Shown here: piece by piece, positions 25,021-37,430 of the stretch | Numbering within the stretch: position 1 is the stretch's first letter | Layout of the letters: each line of letters opens with the position of its first letter | Assembly: GCA_023548195.1 (NCBI GenBank) | Contig: JAJHZJ010000005.1 | Span: forward strand, 84,071-148,070 | Direction of reading: 5' to 3' | DNA: 64,000 nt | From: Bettongia penicillata ogilbyi | Lineage: Eukaryota > Chordata > Mammalia > Diprotodontia > Potoroidae | Made by a program: the position numbers and the translations under genes | Notes under the pieces: generated by a model | What the model saw: the letters and a program-made list of their open reading frames with translations, nothing else | The model's database searches: none | What the model was told of the DNA's origin: nothing

Positions 25021-25904
25021 ATATTAGCAAAATAATGATGATTATAGGGATATTTGCTGTTTTTTGAATCTAATACTATCCAAAGCTAAACTCTGCTTTT
25101 ATTTTATTGGCAGAAAATTTACATAAGGTCTAAAAAACAGTAATTGCTGCTGGGAAGAATTATAAGCATCTGTATAGGATTTGATGCATGCTTAACCATT
25201 CATCTCTTTTGTTATAACTCCCAAGTATTTCCCTTTTTTTTAGTAAATGGAGGACAAAATTAGACATAATTAAGATGGCAAGTGTTTGGATGTTTTCTTC
25301 TAATAATGATGTTAAAGTGAGAAAAATATGACTTTATATAGATAGAGATGAAGTTCAGAGAAGAATGACTGGAATGGACTTTATTTTGCAATGGGAAAGA
25401 AGGCCAGTGATGAACCTCTCTTAATGACAGAAGATAACTTTTTGGAAAAAGCAGAAATCAACAAATTCTGGAGGGAATGCAAAGGATTGAGTCTTATTCT
25501 TTATGTCCTAAACATGTAGCAATTTATTTTTTCACTCTTTCCTTACCTTACATTGTATCTTTCTTTCTTCAGTTCTTCCACCGAATTTAAACTTGTCTCC
25601 ACATAATAAAGCTATATATGGGTCAGCAAAGAACTTACAAATACAACCCTCTTATGTAAAACACTCAACACACCAATATCCAACAGGGGAACTGTGATAA
25701 GAAAATTAAAGACCATATAAAGAAATCTTGTACATCAATTTTTTTCTTCAATTCTCTTTTTTAAACTGAGATAGATATTTTGTATTTTAAACCTCCACTT
25801 GACAAAAAAAGGACCTTTTTGATTGCAATAGAAGCTGATATTTGAAATTCAAGGAATTCCCAGACTGACTTACATTGTATTCTAGATAGAAATATTTATT
25901 CATA
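25021..25904. other. No recognised gene or repeat
   Basis: AT-rich single-copy-looking DNA between the truncated L1 and HAL1-d. No open frame with recognisable content. Confidence 0.5.
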
Positions 25905-26704
25905 GGATGCTATAAAATCTTTATTTACTTATTTTTTTAAATACAAATTTATTTAACTTTATACATACATTTTCACAAAATTTTGGGTTCCAAATTTTCT
26001 CCCCATTTATCTCCTCCCACAACCCCAATACACCGAGCATTCTAATTTCCCCTATCACCAATCTTCCCTCTCTTCTATCATCCCTTCCTTCCCTTGACCC
26101 CATCTTGTCTTTTGTCCTACAGGGTCAGAATATTTTCTATTCCCCATTACCTGTATTTCTTATTTCCTATTAGCAACAACAATACTCGACAGTTGTTCCC
26201 AAAACTTTGAGTTCCAACTTCTCCCGATCCCTCCCTCCCCACCCATTCCTTTTGGGAAGGCAGGCAATTCAATATAGGCCATTCTTGTGTAGTTTTGCAA
26301 ATGACTTCGATAATAGGCATGTGGCGGAAGACTAACTATATTTCGATTCTATCCATTCTATCCTGCCCCCCATTGTTTCTATTCTCTCTTTTGATCCTGT
26401 CCCTCCCCAAGAGTGTTGACTTCAAATTTCTCCCTCCTCCCACGGCCCTCCCTTCCATCATGCCCCCCACTCTGTGTATTTTATTTCTTCCTTTATTCGA
26501 ATGTGATGACAGTAAACTTCATGTTTTTTTCTCAGCTTTCCTCTTTTTCCCTCTACTAAAAAGTCTCCTGCTTGCCTCTTCTATGACAGATAATTTGCCC
26601 CATTCCATTTCACCTTCTCTCCTTCCAATATATTTTTCTCACCGTTTATCTTATTTTTTTAAAGATATGATCCCATCCTATTCAATTCACTCTGTGCTCT
26701 CTGT

Positions 26705-26766
26705 CTTGTGTGTGTGCATTTGTGTAGGTGTGTGTTTGTGCGTGTGTGTGTGTGTGTGTGTGTGTA
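26705..26766 (-). repeat. (TG)n tract at the start of the HAL1-d 3' UTR
   Basis: Imperfect TG ending in a pure run of about 13 units, at the conserved position just downstream of ORF1. Confidence 0.85.
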
Positions 26767-26873
26767 ACTACCCAGATTCTGAAAAGTTTCAAGAGCTACA
26801 AATATGTCTTTTCATGTAGGAATGGTAAGTTCCTTATGACTTCTCTTTGTTGTTTACTTTTTCATGCTTCTTC

Positions 26874-27982
26874 TCATTCTTGTATTAGAAAGTCAAATTT
26901 TCTTTTCAGTTCTGATCTTTTCATCAAGAATGCTTGAAAGTCCTCAATTTCACTGAAAGACCATTTTTTTCCTCTGAAGTATTATACTCAGTTTTGCTGG
27001 GTAGGTGATTCTTGGTTTGAGTCCTACTTCCTTTGACTTCTGGAATAACCTATTCTACACCCTTCGATCCCTTAATGTAGAAGCTGCTAGATCTTGTGTT
27101 ATCCTGATTTTATTTCCACATTACTAGAATTGTTTCTTTCTAGCTGCTTGCAATATTTTCTCCCTGACCTGGGAATTCTGGAATTTGGCCACAATCTTCC
27201 TAGGAGTTTCTCTTTTTGGATCTCTTTCAGGCAGTGATCGATGGATTCCTTCAATACTTATTTTGCCCTCTGGTTCTAGAATCTCAGGGCAGTTTTCCTT
27301 GATGATTTCATGGAAGATGATTTCTAGGCTCTTTTTTTGATCATGGCTTTCAGGTAGTCCCATAATTTTTAAATTGTTTCTCCTGGATCTATTTTCCAGG
27401 TCAGTTGTTTTTCCAATGAGATAATTCACATTCTCTTCCATTTTTTCATTCTTTTGGGGTTTTTTTTTTTGGTGATTTCTTGGTTTCACAGAAAGTCACT
27501 AGGCTCCATCTGTTCCATTCTAATTTTGAGAGAACTAATTTCTTCAGTGAGCTTTTGAAACTGTTTTTTCCATTTGACTAATTCTGCTTCTGAAAGCATT
27601 CTTCTCCTCATTGGCTTTTTGAACCTCTTTTGACAATTGAGTTAGCCTATTTTTCAAGGTGTTGTTTTTTCAATATTTTTTGTGGGTCTCCTTTAGCAAG
27701 GTATTGACCCGTTTTTCATGCTTTTCTTGCATCTCTCTCATTCCTCTTCACAGTTTTTCCTCCACCTTGCTTTTCAAAATCCTTTTTGAGCTCTTCCATG
27801 GCCTGAGCACACTGGGTATCTATTTCGGATGTTTGGGATATAGAGGCTTTGACTTCTATATCTTTTCCTGATGGTAAGCATTGTTCTTCCTCATCTGACA
27901 GGAAAGGAGGAAGTATCTGTTTCCCAAGAAAGTAGCCTTCTATGGTCTTATTCTTTTTTCCCTTTTCTTGGCATTTTCCCAT
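26874..27982 (-). pseudogene. L1/HAL1 ORF1 (HAL1-d)
   Basis: The reading begins MGKCQEKGKKNKTIEGYFLGKQ at 27982; the usual family ATG at 27974-27972 is now out of frame through a one-base change, so the upstream ATG is the better start. The N-terminal 88 codons stay open to 27716. After frameshifts the RRM-like domain is open again at 27489-27124 (MEENVNYLIGKTTDLENRSR, NLKIMGLPESHDQKKSLE, EGKISIEGIHRSLPERDP). The stop region is 26874-26876. About 1.1 kb, the usual length. Non-functional. Confidence 0.8.
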
Positions 27983-28646
27983 CCAGTTACTTGACTTCTG
28001 AGATTTCTCTCCACCCCCACCTCACTAGTGCTTGGGGTCTGAGATTCAAATGCTGCTTCCCAGCCTCAGGACTTTCAGCAGCAGGCATGTCTCCTATTCT
28101 GGGTAAGATTAAATTCAGGTTCTCAGGTGGGGGCAGGGACACCTCCCAGGCTCAGTTCCCTCAGAAGGTATATGCGAAGACCTTCCGTAATGGACCCGAG
28201 CTCCTTCCTCCTCCAGGAGCTCCTGGCTGCCTCTGTTGCTGCCTCCCAAAGGAGCCTGAGTTATGGAGGCACCCCGCTCCCCTCTCGGCCAGTCCAGAAG
28301 TCTCTCTCACTGACCTGTAGTGCCTGTGGGTTGAGGGACCTTTGTGGCCACCAGAGATTCTGTCCCTGAAGCCTGCTCGGATCCGCTCCTCTCAGGGCCG
28401 TGCTGCCAGGGCAGGCTTGGGCTCTGCTCCAGACTCATTGCATGTTGGACCTTTGGTGCCAGTTTTTCAAGGCTCTCTGGAACAGAAATCTCTTCCACTC
28501 CCTTGCTGCACGGCTTCCCCTGCTCCAGAATTTGTTGGGAGTTCTTTTTACAGGTAATTTATGGGCTGTGGGTTCGGAGCTAGCATATGTGAATCTTTCT
28601 ACTCCATCATCTTGGCTCCCCCCCACCCCGGATGTTATTAAATCTT

Positions 28647-28860
28647 GTCAGAGTGATGGAATGTCTTATTTTGTGAAGTAGTGAAGCTAGTGTCACTAAA
28701 TTTAAGAGAAGATGGTGAGGAGTAAGAATTAAGACGACTGAAGAGGTAGGAGGGGACTGGTTTTAAAACACAATGAATGTCAAACAGAAGTTTTTATGTT
28801 CAAGTCTTGAGGAAAGAGCAAGCCACTAGATTTTATGAAATAGATGTGTGGACATTGAAG
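28647..28860 (+). repeat. Fragment of an ancient dispersed vertebrate/mammalian repeat
   Basis: The order of GGTTTTAAAACACAATGAATGTCAAAC-like, TTTTTATGTT, GAGCAAGCCACTAGATTTTATGA and GGACATTGAAG motifs resembles a widespread old repeat whose copies read GGCTTTAAATGCCAAAC...GGGAGCCACTGGAGTTT. I cannot give the family name with certainty. The same family appears at 41140-41760, from a different part of the consensus. Confidence 0.5.
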
Positions 28861-29689
28861 TATATGCATGTATCCCCCACTAATTTCATTGTTATCTTTA
28901 ATTTTCAACTACCCCTGTTGCACTTTTTATAACTCTCCTTTTCTCTTATTTGATCTTGTACCATCCACTATTTGAAATATGAATTTATTGTTCCACATAC
29001 TTGAAATGGACACCTGGCTTTCACTTGGAAACCCTTAGTGATAGAACTCTCCAAGGTGTAAAGTGTGACATTTATCAAGTTATTTTTCTATATCACTACT
29101 TTCAGTTGTGCAAATAGGTAACATTCACCTGTGAAGATTATTTTATCTGCAGGGCTATGAGATGGTAAGAAAAACACAAAAGCACTGTGCCTTGTACATA
29201 GTAGGCTTTCAAAAGATAAATTGTCATCTTCCCACACACCAACTGCTATACATGACCTCTTGTGTTCACCATGTTGGGCTTAAATCTGACAACAATTTTA
29301 ATGCCAAAGGAAATTAGGATAAGCCCTCTGTGTTAACTACCTAGAGCCCTCTGCTTGCGCTTCACCGTTCTCCATTTGAACAACAGTCCCATGAAGGTAC
29401 CTTCTTTATTTGGTCCCTAGTCAGTGCCTGTGAAGCACTCATCCCTGCCCCTATTTGCCTTTTGCCTTTTACCTCACCTCTTTTGTCTTTTACTTCAGCT
29501 TTTTCGCTCTAATAATAGCATTGTTGCTGTGAGGATAAAATGCAATAATTTAGTAGTCTAAATTATAATGATAATGGACATTTTTGTCATATTACCAATT
29601 TTATCATACTCTCATTATATCCCCTCTATTAGTAAAAATATGGATGATGTCTTTTGATTCATAGTGGGATTTAAGTGAGTGTATGAAGT
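28861..29689. other. No recognised gene or repeat
   Basis: Mixed-composition DNA without long frames. Confidence 0.5.
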
Positions 29690-30100
29690 TGTTAGCCTCA
29701 TTCTCTCCTCCAGAGTTGTCACAGCCCACTGACAGGACAGAATCAAAACGACTGATGATGGCTCAAGTTTCAGTGGATGACCTAGGCATCTTCAGTGTCT
29801 AACAAAGGTCTGAATGCCACAGTGCCTGCTTCAATTGCCTTCATGAGTATTGGAACAAATTGTTCTCATCTGGCATTTCACTAGGGGAAATTTTCACATG
29901 CTTAAGGCAGACACCCCGTTTAATTCATCAATGGCTTTGAGATCTCTTGGTTACCTTCAAGCTGGCTTAGCCCATCTGCCTACACAGTTTACCGGGGTGT
30001 GGTTGCTATACATACTACAACTTCTTGGAGACACAGGAGAGAGTTGGATGGAACAAGTGTAAAACAGCCCTGCAACGGCCTTGGAATCCTTCCAACCAAA
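29690..30100 (-). mobile_element. RTE-type LINE, 5'-region fragment
   Basis: The sequence matches 12640-13090 in the same orientation: the CTCATTCTCTCCTCCAGAGT block, the GATGGCTCA...GGATGAC block, CTGCTTCAATTGCCTTCATG, and the GGGTGTGG...GGAGA block near 30000. In the RTE copy at 7240-13090 this region lies upstream of the endonuclease. No coding part is present here. Confidence 0.6.
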
Positions 30101-30149
30101 GGTAATAGTCTTCCCTGAACACACTCCACACACCATTAGAAAGTAAAGA

Positions 30150-30240
30150 TACTGTTTTTTAAGGTCAGACTTGATCTCAAGTTTTCTTGACTCTAGATCC
30201 AGAGCTCTGTCCACTGCACCATCTAGTTGCTTAAATTATT
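30150..30240 (-). mobile_element. SINE 5' (tRNA-like) end fragment
   Basis: CTCTAGATCCAGAGCTCTGTCCACTGCACCATCTAGTTGC is the antisense of a marsupial MIR/core-type SINE head. It is short and adjoins a plus-strand MIR. Confidence 0.6.
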
Positions 30241-30490
30241 CTTTTTCTAGATCTAGTTAAGAAGATTGGAGTTCACATCTGACCCCATGTATTTGCCAGC
30301 TGTTTGAGCCTTGGCAAGTCACTTAACCTCTCTATTCTTCTGTTTCCTAATTCATAAAATGTAATAATTATAATACCTACTCTCTAGGGTTTTTGTGAAG
30401 ATTAATTAAAATAATAATTGTAAAACACTTAGCATAATTCCTTGATATGGCAAACTCTATATGAATGTTAGCTATCATTATTATAATCAA
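30241..30490 (+). mobile_element. MIR SINE
   Basis: Contains GAGCCTTGGCAAGTCACTTAACCTCTCT, a TTTCCTAATTCATAAAATG block, ATAATACCTACTCTCTAGGG and a GTTAGCTATCATTATTA end, the classic MIR core and 3' end. It retains most of the element. Confidence 0.85.
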
Positions 30491-30559
30491 ATTGTATTGC
30501 TTTTCATTTCTTTTCCTAACTCTAGCGCAATAGAATTGAATAGAATATAAACCACCAAA

Positions 30560-30685
30560 AATAAGTGGAGTTCACCTGCCTAAGCCTCATTTTTCGCACA
30601 TGTAAAATAAGGATACCAGTTTCATCTACCTCAGAGAGTTATTCTGAGGAGCAAATGAATAAATATAAAGTATGTTGCAACATCT
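30560..30685 (+). mobile_element. MIR SINE fragment
   Basis: The core (CCTAAGCCTCATTTTTCGCACATGTAAAATAAGG) and the CTACCTCAGAGAGTTATTCTGAGGA block are readable. The 5' part is missing. Confidence 0.65.
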
Positions 30686-30689
30686 AATG

Positions 30690-30770
30690 CACTATATGTA
30701 TATAAATATATACATATATGTATATGTGTGTGTTTGTGTATATATATATATGCATATGTATATACATATT
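30690..30770. repeat. TA/TGTA microsatellite
   Basis: Imperfect TATA, TATG and TGTG units following the MIR tail. Confidence 0.75.
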
Positions 30771-32495
30771 AGCTATTTTATTTCTTAAGGAATTCTGTTT
30801 TCTTTTTATTTGTTTGCTTGGTAGGGGAGAGGCTGCCAAGTGTGACAGTGCAGATTTAGGATTTTATTTAAACTTTTTAGAAGAGTTATAAACATCATTC
30901 TGATGCTAACCTATATACACTAAATATCCTTTTCACCTGAGTGCACAGAACTAATGTAATTATTGGATTTTGTGTTACAACATGATTATATTATTCAGGT
31001 AATCAATCTAAAAAAAAAAACGTATGCAGGCTAAAATCTTGAAAAAAATCAAGGAAAATTCTGGCCTATGTATAAATACTATAGGAAATAATTCATTGCA
31101 TTTAAAAGCCTGGTAGCTTTTCAGCTTCCTTCCTGGAGTCAAGCTGATAGCATTACTACAATATGATGTGTGTTAGAAATGCAGCTTGGGAAAAACATCC
31201 AGATGCTAAATGAAATATTCACTGTACTCATTTATACATATGTCCCATTAAACAGAATCTCAACTCTTCTGAGAATAAAATGCATTGAAAAGTGCTATGA
31301 ATTTTTTAAAGATTTGGTTCAATCTATTACTAATCAAGATTAATTATTCAACTCTCAATTTAAATGATTATTCTACATATCCATAATGCCCCTATTTGGG
31401 AATACTTTTGCCTTGTTTATACATAAGTGTAAATAGATCATTATAGTTGAATTGACTTTTGCTAAATTTTAAGTTGCAAAGATTAGCAGCATAAAGTTGA
31501 TTATGTCCAACTTCTGGCAACCCCAGGTGTTTTATGGAGGAATCTGATCTGTAGAGTAGTAGATTAGTAGAACAGTCTGATCTGTTATCATTTCATTATA
31601 GAAACATGCATTATCATATCTATGGAAAAGTTTCATACTGAGGAAAGAGGCAGGAAAAAGGTAATTAACATTTGTACTTTCACAACCACTATTAGCTTGG
31701 GGTTGAAATTATCTTCTTGATGGGTCCTTAAAATAATAATAACAAGAGTAATATCAAAAGCAGCAAAACAGTCTATCTTTTTGGAATTTCTTAATGTTTT
31801 CTCTAACATATTAAGTAATTGTAGGGGAAGTAATATTTTTGATCAATAGTTTTAAAATTATAATAGGTATAATACACACACACACTCACACACACACATA
31901 CACACACATATATTCCTTAAAGCTTTGTAAATATTTTAAAGAGTAATAGTAAAATGGACAATATTTTTAAACCACTTTAAGTTTTGTAAAGATAGATATT
32001 TGTACGTACCTATATCTGTGAGTAAACCTTATCAGTAAGGCAACACATATACTCCCATTTTAAAGATAAGAAAAATGATATTTTAAAAATGTAAGTGATG
32101 GGCATATGACAACATACAAATAGAGACACAGGTTTGATTACAAGCCAGGCCTCACCTGAACATAAACCTACCACTTTTTTTTTTTTCACACCAACTTATT
32201 GCTTTTTATAATATTCATCATAGATTCATAAATAAAGGAATAGAAACGACTACAGATATCATCATGTTACACATTTTCAAGTTAACTGAGGGTTGCCATA
32301 TGGATAATGACATTTTTTTAAATTTACAAACAATTATTGAATTATGAAAAACATTTAGCTTAAAATGTACTGAAAAGAACTCAGTCTTTAATCTATGATT
32401 CAGAGTCAACTTCAGCACTGAATGGGGGAAGGGAAGGGATGGGGAAATTTTGGAGTCATCTTGAGTAATTTTATCTAGCTCTGTATGAGTTTGAG
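30771..32495. other. No recognised gene; small CA repeat
   Basis: AT-rich DNA. A CA-rich tract lies at 31872-31910. A GATTATGTCCAACTTCTGGCAACCCCA stretch at about 31498-31530 may be a small antisense SINE remnant. No gene is supported. Confidence 0.45.
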
Positions 32496-32499
32496 AACT

Positions 32500-32742
32500 A
32501 TGTGGCATAGTGGTTGAAGCATTTAGTCTGGAGTCAAAAGGAACAGAGTTCAAATCCAGTGTCAGACATTTACTTCTTATATGAGCCTGGGAAAGTCACC
32601 TAATCCACTTTGTTTCATTTTCATTATCTGTAAAGTGAGTTGAAGGAGGAAATGGAATAACACTCCAGTACCTTTGCCATGAAAACCCCAAAAGATGTCA
32701 GTCGAATAAGATAGACAATGCCTAAACAACAACAAACACATG
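32500..32742 (+). mobile_element. tRNA-derived marsupial SINE, nearly complete
   Basis: An A-box-like TGGCATAGTGG begins at 32502 and a B box GTTCAAATCC lies at 32548-32557. Downstream are GCCTGGGAAAGTCACCTAATCC, a TCATTATCTGTAAAGTGAG core, ACTCCAGTACCTTTGCCATGAAAACC and an AACAACAACAA tail. This is the usual architecture of a Pol III SINE mobilised by LINE machinery. Confidence 0.85.
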
Positions 32743-33689
32743 ACACAGAAGAGGAAGAAAATGCATCACAGGGTTATTTGAATCTAAAGTAAAGAAAAAA
32801 AATTAAATATTTCAACTGAAATCTGCATTTGGCTATTGGAACAAGCAGGTATTCTGTATTATAATTTAATTATCTGTTTTAGACTGAAATAACAGAAGGA
32901 AAATTCACATATTTTATTCTAAATGCACCAAAATTCGAAATTCTTGAAAACCACCTACTACCACCATGAATATAATTTATATACATTTATATGTATGTAT
33001 GTATACATATATGTATATTATATATAATATCTGTGTGTGTATGTGTGTGTTTGTGTGTGTGTGTATGTGTGATATGGTAAGCTCAACCAAATGCAACAAG
33101 TCATTGAAATCAGCATCCTGTCCTTCCTCCATCATAGAATTTAGCAGTAGAAACAACCCTAGAAATCCCTTTTAAGTTCAATACGACCTAAAAAATACTT
33201 TACCTCGTCCAAGAGGTAACTGGAATATAGAAACATAGAAACAAAAAATATACAAAAAATCAAATCCTTACAGAGTGGCTATTAGACTAATCGAAATATA
33301 AACTCTTTTCTTGGTCTATGCTTCAGGCTCAGCTATGTGGGACTCTCTATTATGAGAAGGGTATTTTAAAAACTACAACACTATAAAGAATCTCTGTTGT
33401 ATTAAATTCACCACTACAATTATCATGATACTGTGAGAATATAATGTCTTTAGATTATTTTTATGAAGCTTATATCTACGTGTAAGGACCAGTGTCTAAA
33501 TGAATAAAAAATAACTTCATAAAAGTGTAAGTAAACAGAAACAGGGCCTTTCCTCGATCCTGAAAACTAGCAAACTAAGAAGTGTATGGAATAACAGTGT
33601 TAACTAATCTAAACTGTATGTAACTTAGTAATAGTTATTTTAAAGGTTTACTTAAAAACAAACAAACAAAAGCACTGAAAAGTTACCTC
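32743..33689. other. No recognised gene; TG/TA microsatellite
   Basis: A TATA/TGTG microsatellite lies at about 32985-33075. The rest is AT-rich with short spurious frames. Confidence 0.5.
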
Positions 33690-33882
33690 ATTTGAGCCAC
33701 ACAAAAACTCCATGAATTAGATTCTATTATCATCCTCATTTTGCAGTTGAGGAAACAGAAGTTAAGAGACTTGCCCAGAGTTACAGAGCTAATAGTTTGT
33801 AGGCAGTATTTAAACTAATGTCTTTGTGACTCCAAGTCTAGTCCTCTATTCACTAAGCCACCTAACTATGTGACACTTTGTA
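33690..33882 (-). mobile_element. MIR-type SINE, antisense
   Basis: Antisense MIR core: TTATCATCCTCATTTTGCAGTTGAGGAAACAG, GACTTGCCCAGAGTTACAGAGCTAATAG and a TCTATTCACTAAGCCACCTAACTATG end, which is the complement of the tRNA-like head. Confidence 0.85.
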
Positions 33883-34835
33883 AACCGTATTTCAGCAGTG
33901 CTGCTGATGAAAATGACAAGTTCCTCTCACCAAGACAGCTTAATACATCATCAAATAGAATAGATCAAATATCTTTGGAGTGGAACAGACATTCCTTTCC
34001 CAGACATAATTATTGAATAACGAAATGAAAGGATTATTTTAAAAAAGGTACATATGCAGAATGTTCTTTTGGGATAATGATAGTATTACAGATAAATAAT
34101 TTGAAAAAATTATTTGGTCTAAAGCTTTTCCTTCAAATATTTAGTTTTTAAAGTCTCCAAATATATTTTTCCTACGCCATTTATATAGTTCTCTAAGATG
34201 GAATTATTTACAAATTCCATAAAATATTTTCATCCAGATGCTAGAACATTTCTTCATTTTTTTCCATTGTTGCTCTTTCCCCTTTCTTACTTACAGCTAC
34301 AACTGGGTATGTAGCTTGAAATTTTAGAATGGAAGTCAACTATTCTTTTGAATTCTATAAAAGCAAGGAGAATATAGACCTGTAAAGAAAATTTAAAATA
34401 AATATTTCAGTGATTTGCAGACTTTAATAAAGCAATCGCTAGTAATGAGATTGATAAGATAATATACTTAAAAGTGATTACTCACTAGTCCTTGGGGGAG
34501 ATATTATTCAAGTGCGAAGTGTTCAATCAGTCAACATGTATTTATCAAATATCAGTTATGTGTCAGTCACACAGAGGTCAAATGAAATAATACAAGTACA
34601 CTCTCAAGGTCTGTGTGAAGAAATTTATTATCAACTGTTAGACATGGGAGTTGTTGGCACAGGACCACCCACCCAACATGGCATGTCTCTTTGGCAGAAC
34701 ACACTGCACTCCATGAGCAAATAAGAATCACAGTGGCACAAAGAAAATGTGAGCCTCACAAATTCAGAATCATCTTCTTCCCAAATGTTCTAATGTATTT
34801 CTTGTGCGCAACTTGTGGCAAAAATTTCTGATTAC
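33883..34835. other. No recognised gene or repeat
   Basis: AT-rich. The frame at 34512-34724 shows no recognisable domain. Confidence 0.5.
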
Positions 34836-34836
34836 A

Positions 34837-34838
<2 letters not shown>

Positions 34839-34930
<92 letters not shown>

Positions 34931-34978
34931 ATATGTATACATATATATGTTTATGTATACATATATACATGTTTATGT
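34839..34978. repeat. Compound microsatellite (CT)n (AT)n (TATG)n
   Basis: About 22 CT units, about 18 AT units, then imperfect ATGTAT units. Confidence 0.9.
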
Positions 34979-35984
34979 AGACTCTCAGGTTTCCAACAAT
35001 TCTTGCAATATCTCTCCTGATTGTTTCAGGTCAGTTATTTTGACAATGACATGCTTCACAATTTATTCTATTTTTTATTCTTTTGATTGTGTTTTATTCT
35101 TTCTTCATTTCTCATGTATTCATTACCTCATATTTGCCCAATTGTATTGTTTAATAAAAATTTATTTATTTAATTTTACATTCATTTTCACAAAATTTTG
35201 GGATCCAAATTTTCTCCCCTTTATCCACTCCCCCCACCCGAATACACAGACCAATCTAATTTACCCTATCACCAATCTGCCCTCTCTTCTATCATCCCTC
35301 CCTTCTCTTGTCCCCATCTTCTCTTTTGTCCTGTAGGGCCAGATGACTTTCTATTCCCCATTAACTACATTTCTTATTTCCTAGTAGCAACAACAATACT
35401 CAACAGTTGTTCCCAAAAATTTGAGTTCCAAACTCTCCCCATCTCTCCCTCCCCACTCGTTCCCTTTGGGAAGGCAGGCAATTCAATATAGGCCCTATCT
35501 GTGTAGTTTTGCAAATGACTTCCATAATAGTCGTGTTGTGTAAGACTAACTGTATTTCCCTCCATCCTATCCTGCCCCACATTGTTTCTATTCTGTCTTT
35601 TGATCCTGTCCCTCCCTGAGTGTTGACTTCAAATTACTCCCTCCTCCTATTGCCCTCTCTTCCATCATCCCCACCCCCTTGCTTATCTGCTTCTCCCCCA
35701 CTTTCCTGTATTGTAAGACAGGTTTTCATACCAAAATGAGTGTACATTTTATTCCTTCCTTTAGTCGAATGTTATGAGGGTAAACTTCTTGTTTTTTTTT
35801 TTTTCTCAGCTCTCCTCTTTTTCCCTCCACTAAAATGTCTCCTGCTTGCCTCTTGAATGAGATATAATTTACCCCATTCCATTTCACCATCTTTCCTCCC
35901 CCTACCTTTCTCTCTCACCATTTACCTTAATATCTTTGAAGACATGGTGCCATCCTATTCAATTCTCTCTGTGATCTCTGTATC

Positions 35985-36048
35985 TGTATGTGCGTGCATG
36001 TGTGTATGTGTGTGTGTGCACACATGTACCTGTGTATGTGTGTGTGTG
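35985..36048 (-). repeat. TG/CA tract at the start of the HAL1-e 3' UTR
   Basis: Imperfect TG and TGCA units at the same element position as in the other HAL1 copies. Confidence 0.8.
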
Positions 36049-36182
36049 GTCCCACCAACTACCCAGATACTGAAAAGTTTTAAGAGTTACAAATATTGTC
36101 TTTCCATGTAGGAATGTAACCAGTTCACTTTTGATAAATCCCTTATGACTCCTCTTTGCTGTTTACTTTTTCATGCTTCTTC

Positions 36183-37286
36183 TCATTCTTGTGTTTGAAA
36201 GTCAAATTTTCTTTTCATCTCTGATCTTTTCATCAAGAATGTTTGAAAGTCCTCTGTTTCATTGAAAGACCATATTTTCCCCTGAAGCATTATACTCAGT
36301 TTTACTGTGTAGGTGATTCTTGGTTTTAGTCCTAGTTCCTTTGACTTCTGGAGTATCCTATTTTACACCCTTCGATCACTTAATGTAGAAGCTGCTAGAT
36401 CGTGAATTATCCTGATTGTATTTCCACAATACTGGAATTGTTTCTCCCTAACTGCTTGCAAGATTTTCTCCTTGACCTGGGAATTCTGGAATTTGGCCAC
36501 AATGCTCCTAGGAGTTTCTCTTTTTGGATCTCTTTCAGGCGGTGATTGATGGATTCTTTCAATACATATTTTGCCCTCTGGTTCTAGAATGTCAGGGCAG
36601 TTTTCCTCGATAATTGCATGGAAGATGATGTCTAGGCTCTTTTTTTGATCATGACTTTCAGGTAGTCCCATAATTTTTAAATTGTCTCTCATGGATTTAT
36701 TTTCCAGGTCAGTTGTTTTTTCCCATGAGATATTTCACATTCTCTTTCATTTTTTCATTCTTTTGATTTTGTTTTGTGATTTCTTGGTTTCTCAGAAAGT
36801 CACTAGGCTCCATCTGTTCCATTCTAATTTTGAGAGAACTATTCTCTTCAGTAAGCTTTCGAACCTCTTTTTCCATTTGGCTAATTTTGCTTTTGAAAGC
36901 ATTCTTCTCCTCTTTGGCTTTTTGAACCTCTTTTGCCAATTGAGTGAGCCTATTTTGCAAGGTGTTATTTTCTTCAGCATTTTTTTTGGGTCTCCTTTAG
37001 CAAGGTATTGACCCGTTTTTCATGCTTTTCTTGCATCTCTCTCATTTTCTCTTCCCAGTTTGTCCTCCACCTGTCTAACTTGATTTTCAAAATCCTTTTT
37101 GAGCTCTTCCATGTCCTGAGCCCACTGGACGTCCACCTCGCATGTCTGGGATAGAGTGGCCCCGACCTCCACGTCTTTCCCTGATGGTAAGAATTGTTCC
37201 TCATCATCAGAATTGAAAGGTGGGACCATCTGTACCCTATCAAAGTAGCTTTCTATAGTCTTATTTTTCTTCCCTTTTCTGGGCAT
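36183..37286 (-). pseudogene. L1/HAL1 ORF1 (HAL1-e), full length with frameshifts
   Basis: ATG at 37286-37284 (MPRKGKKNKTIESYF) and stop at 36183-36185 span 1104 bp, 368 codons if unshifted. An intact frame also continues upstream of this ATG, but the family start is the MPRK codon. The coiled coil is read in pieces (37020-37286, 36709-36960) and the RRM-like and C-terminal domains in 36692-36363 (NLKIMGLPESHDQKKSLDII, PPERDPKRETPRSIVAK, KQFQYCGNTIRI). At least two frameshifts separate them, one within VKYLMGKNN near 36709. Non-functional. Confidence 0.85.
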
Positions 37287-37430
37287 TTTCCCAGCCATTT
37301 TCTTGAGTTCTGAGATTCCTGTCCACACCCGCCTAGATCCGCCCATCCAGTGCTTGGGGTCTGAGATTCAACTGGGCTTTCTGTGGCAGGCGTGGCTGCT
37401 ATTCAATGTTGGCTTAAGTTCTGGGGCTCA

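Larger units (their letters stand above)
25922..28629 (-). mobile_element. HAL1-d: complete half-L1 with target-site duplication
   Basis: The element runs on the minus strand from 28629 to 25922. The flanks GGATGCTATAAAATCTT (25905-25921) and GGATGTTATTAAATCTT (28630-28646) form a 17-bp duplication with two mismatches. The 5' UTR is about 27983-28629, ORF1 26874-27982 and the 3' UTR 25922-26873, with a small internal deletion near 26470 compared with the other copies. It lies in otherwise unannotated DNA, the only complete copy here not inserted in another retrotransposon. Confidence 0.9.

Noticed and set aside
26295..26819. A 174-codon open frame with hydrophobic stretches
   Set aside because: It is antisense to the HAL1-d 3' UTR. 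The hydrophobicity comes from the C/T-rich strand, and the same sequence in HAL1-c and -e is not open.
27871..28369. Open frames of 80-149 codons on the plus strand
   Set aside because: They are antisense to the GC-richer HAL1-d 5' UTR, and the same happens at 10210-10395, 37303-37761 and 46597-47099. This is a composition effect.
32500..32580. tRNA-like A and B boxes
   Set aside because: They belong to a SINE head; there is no cloverleaf of a functional tRNA gene.
34815..35336. A 173-codon open frame
   Set aside because: It begins in CT/AT microsatellite and ends in antisense L1/HAL1 sequence. No domain.
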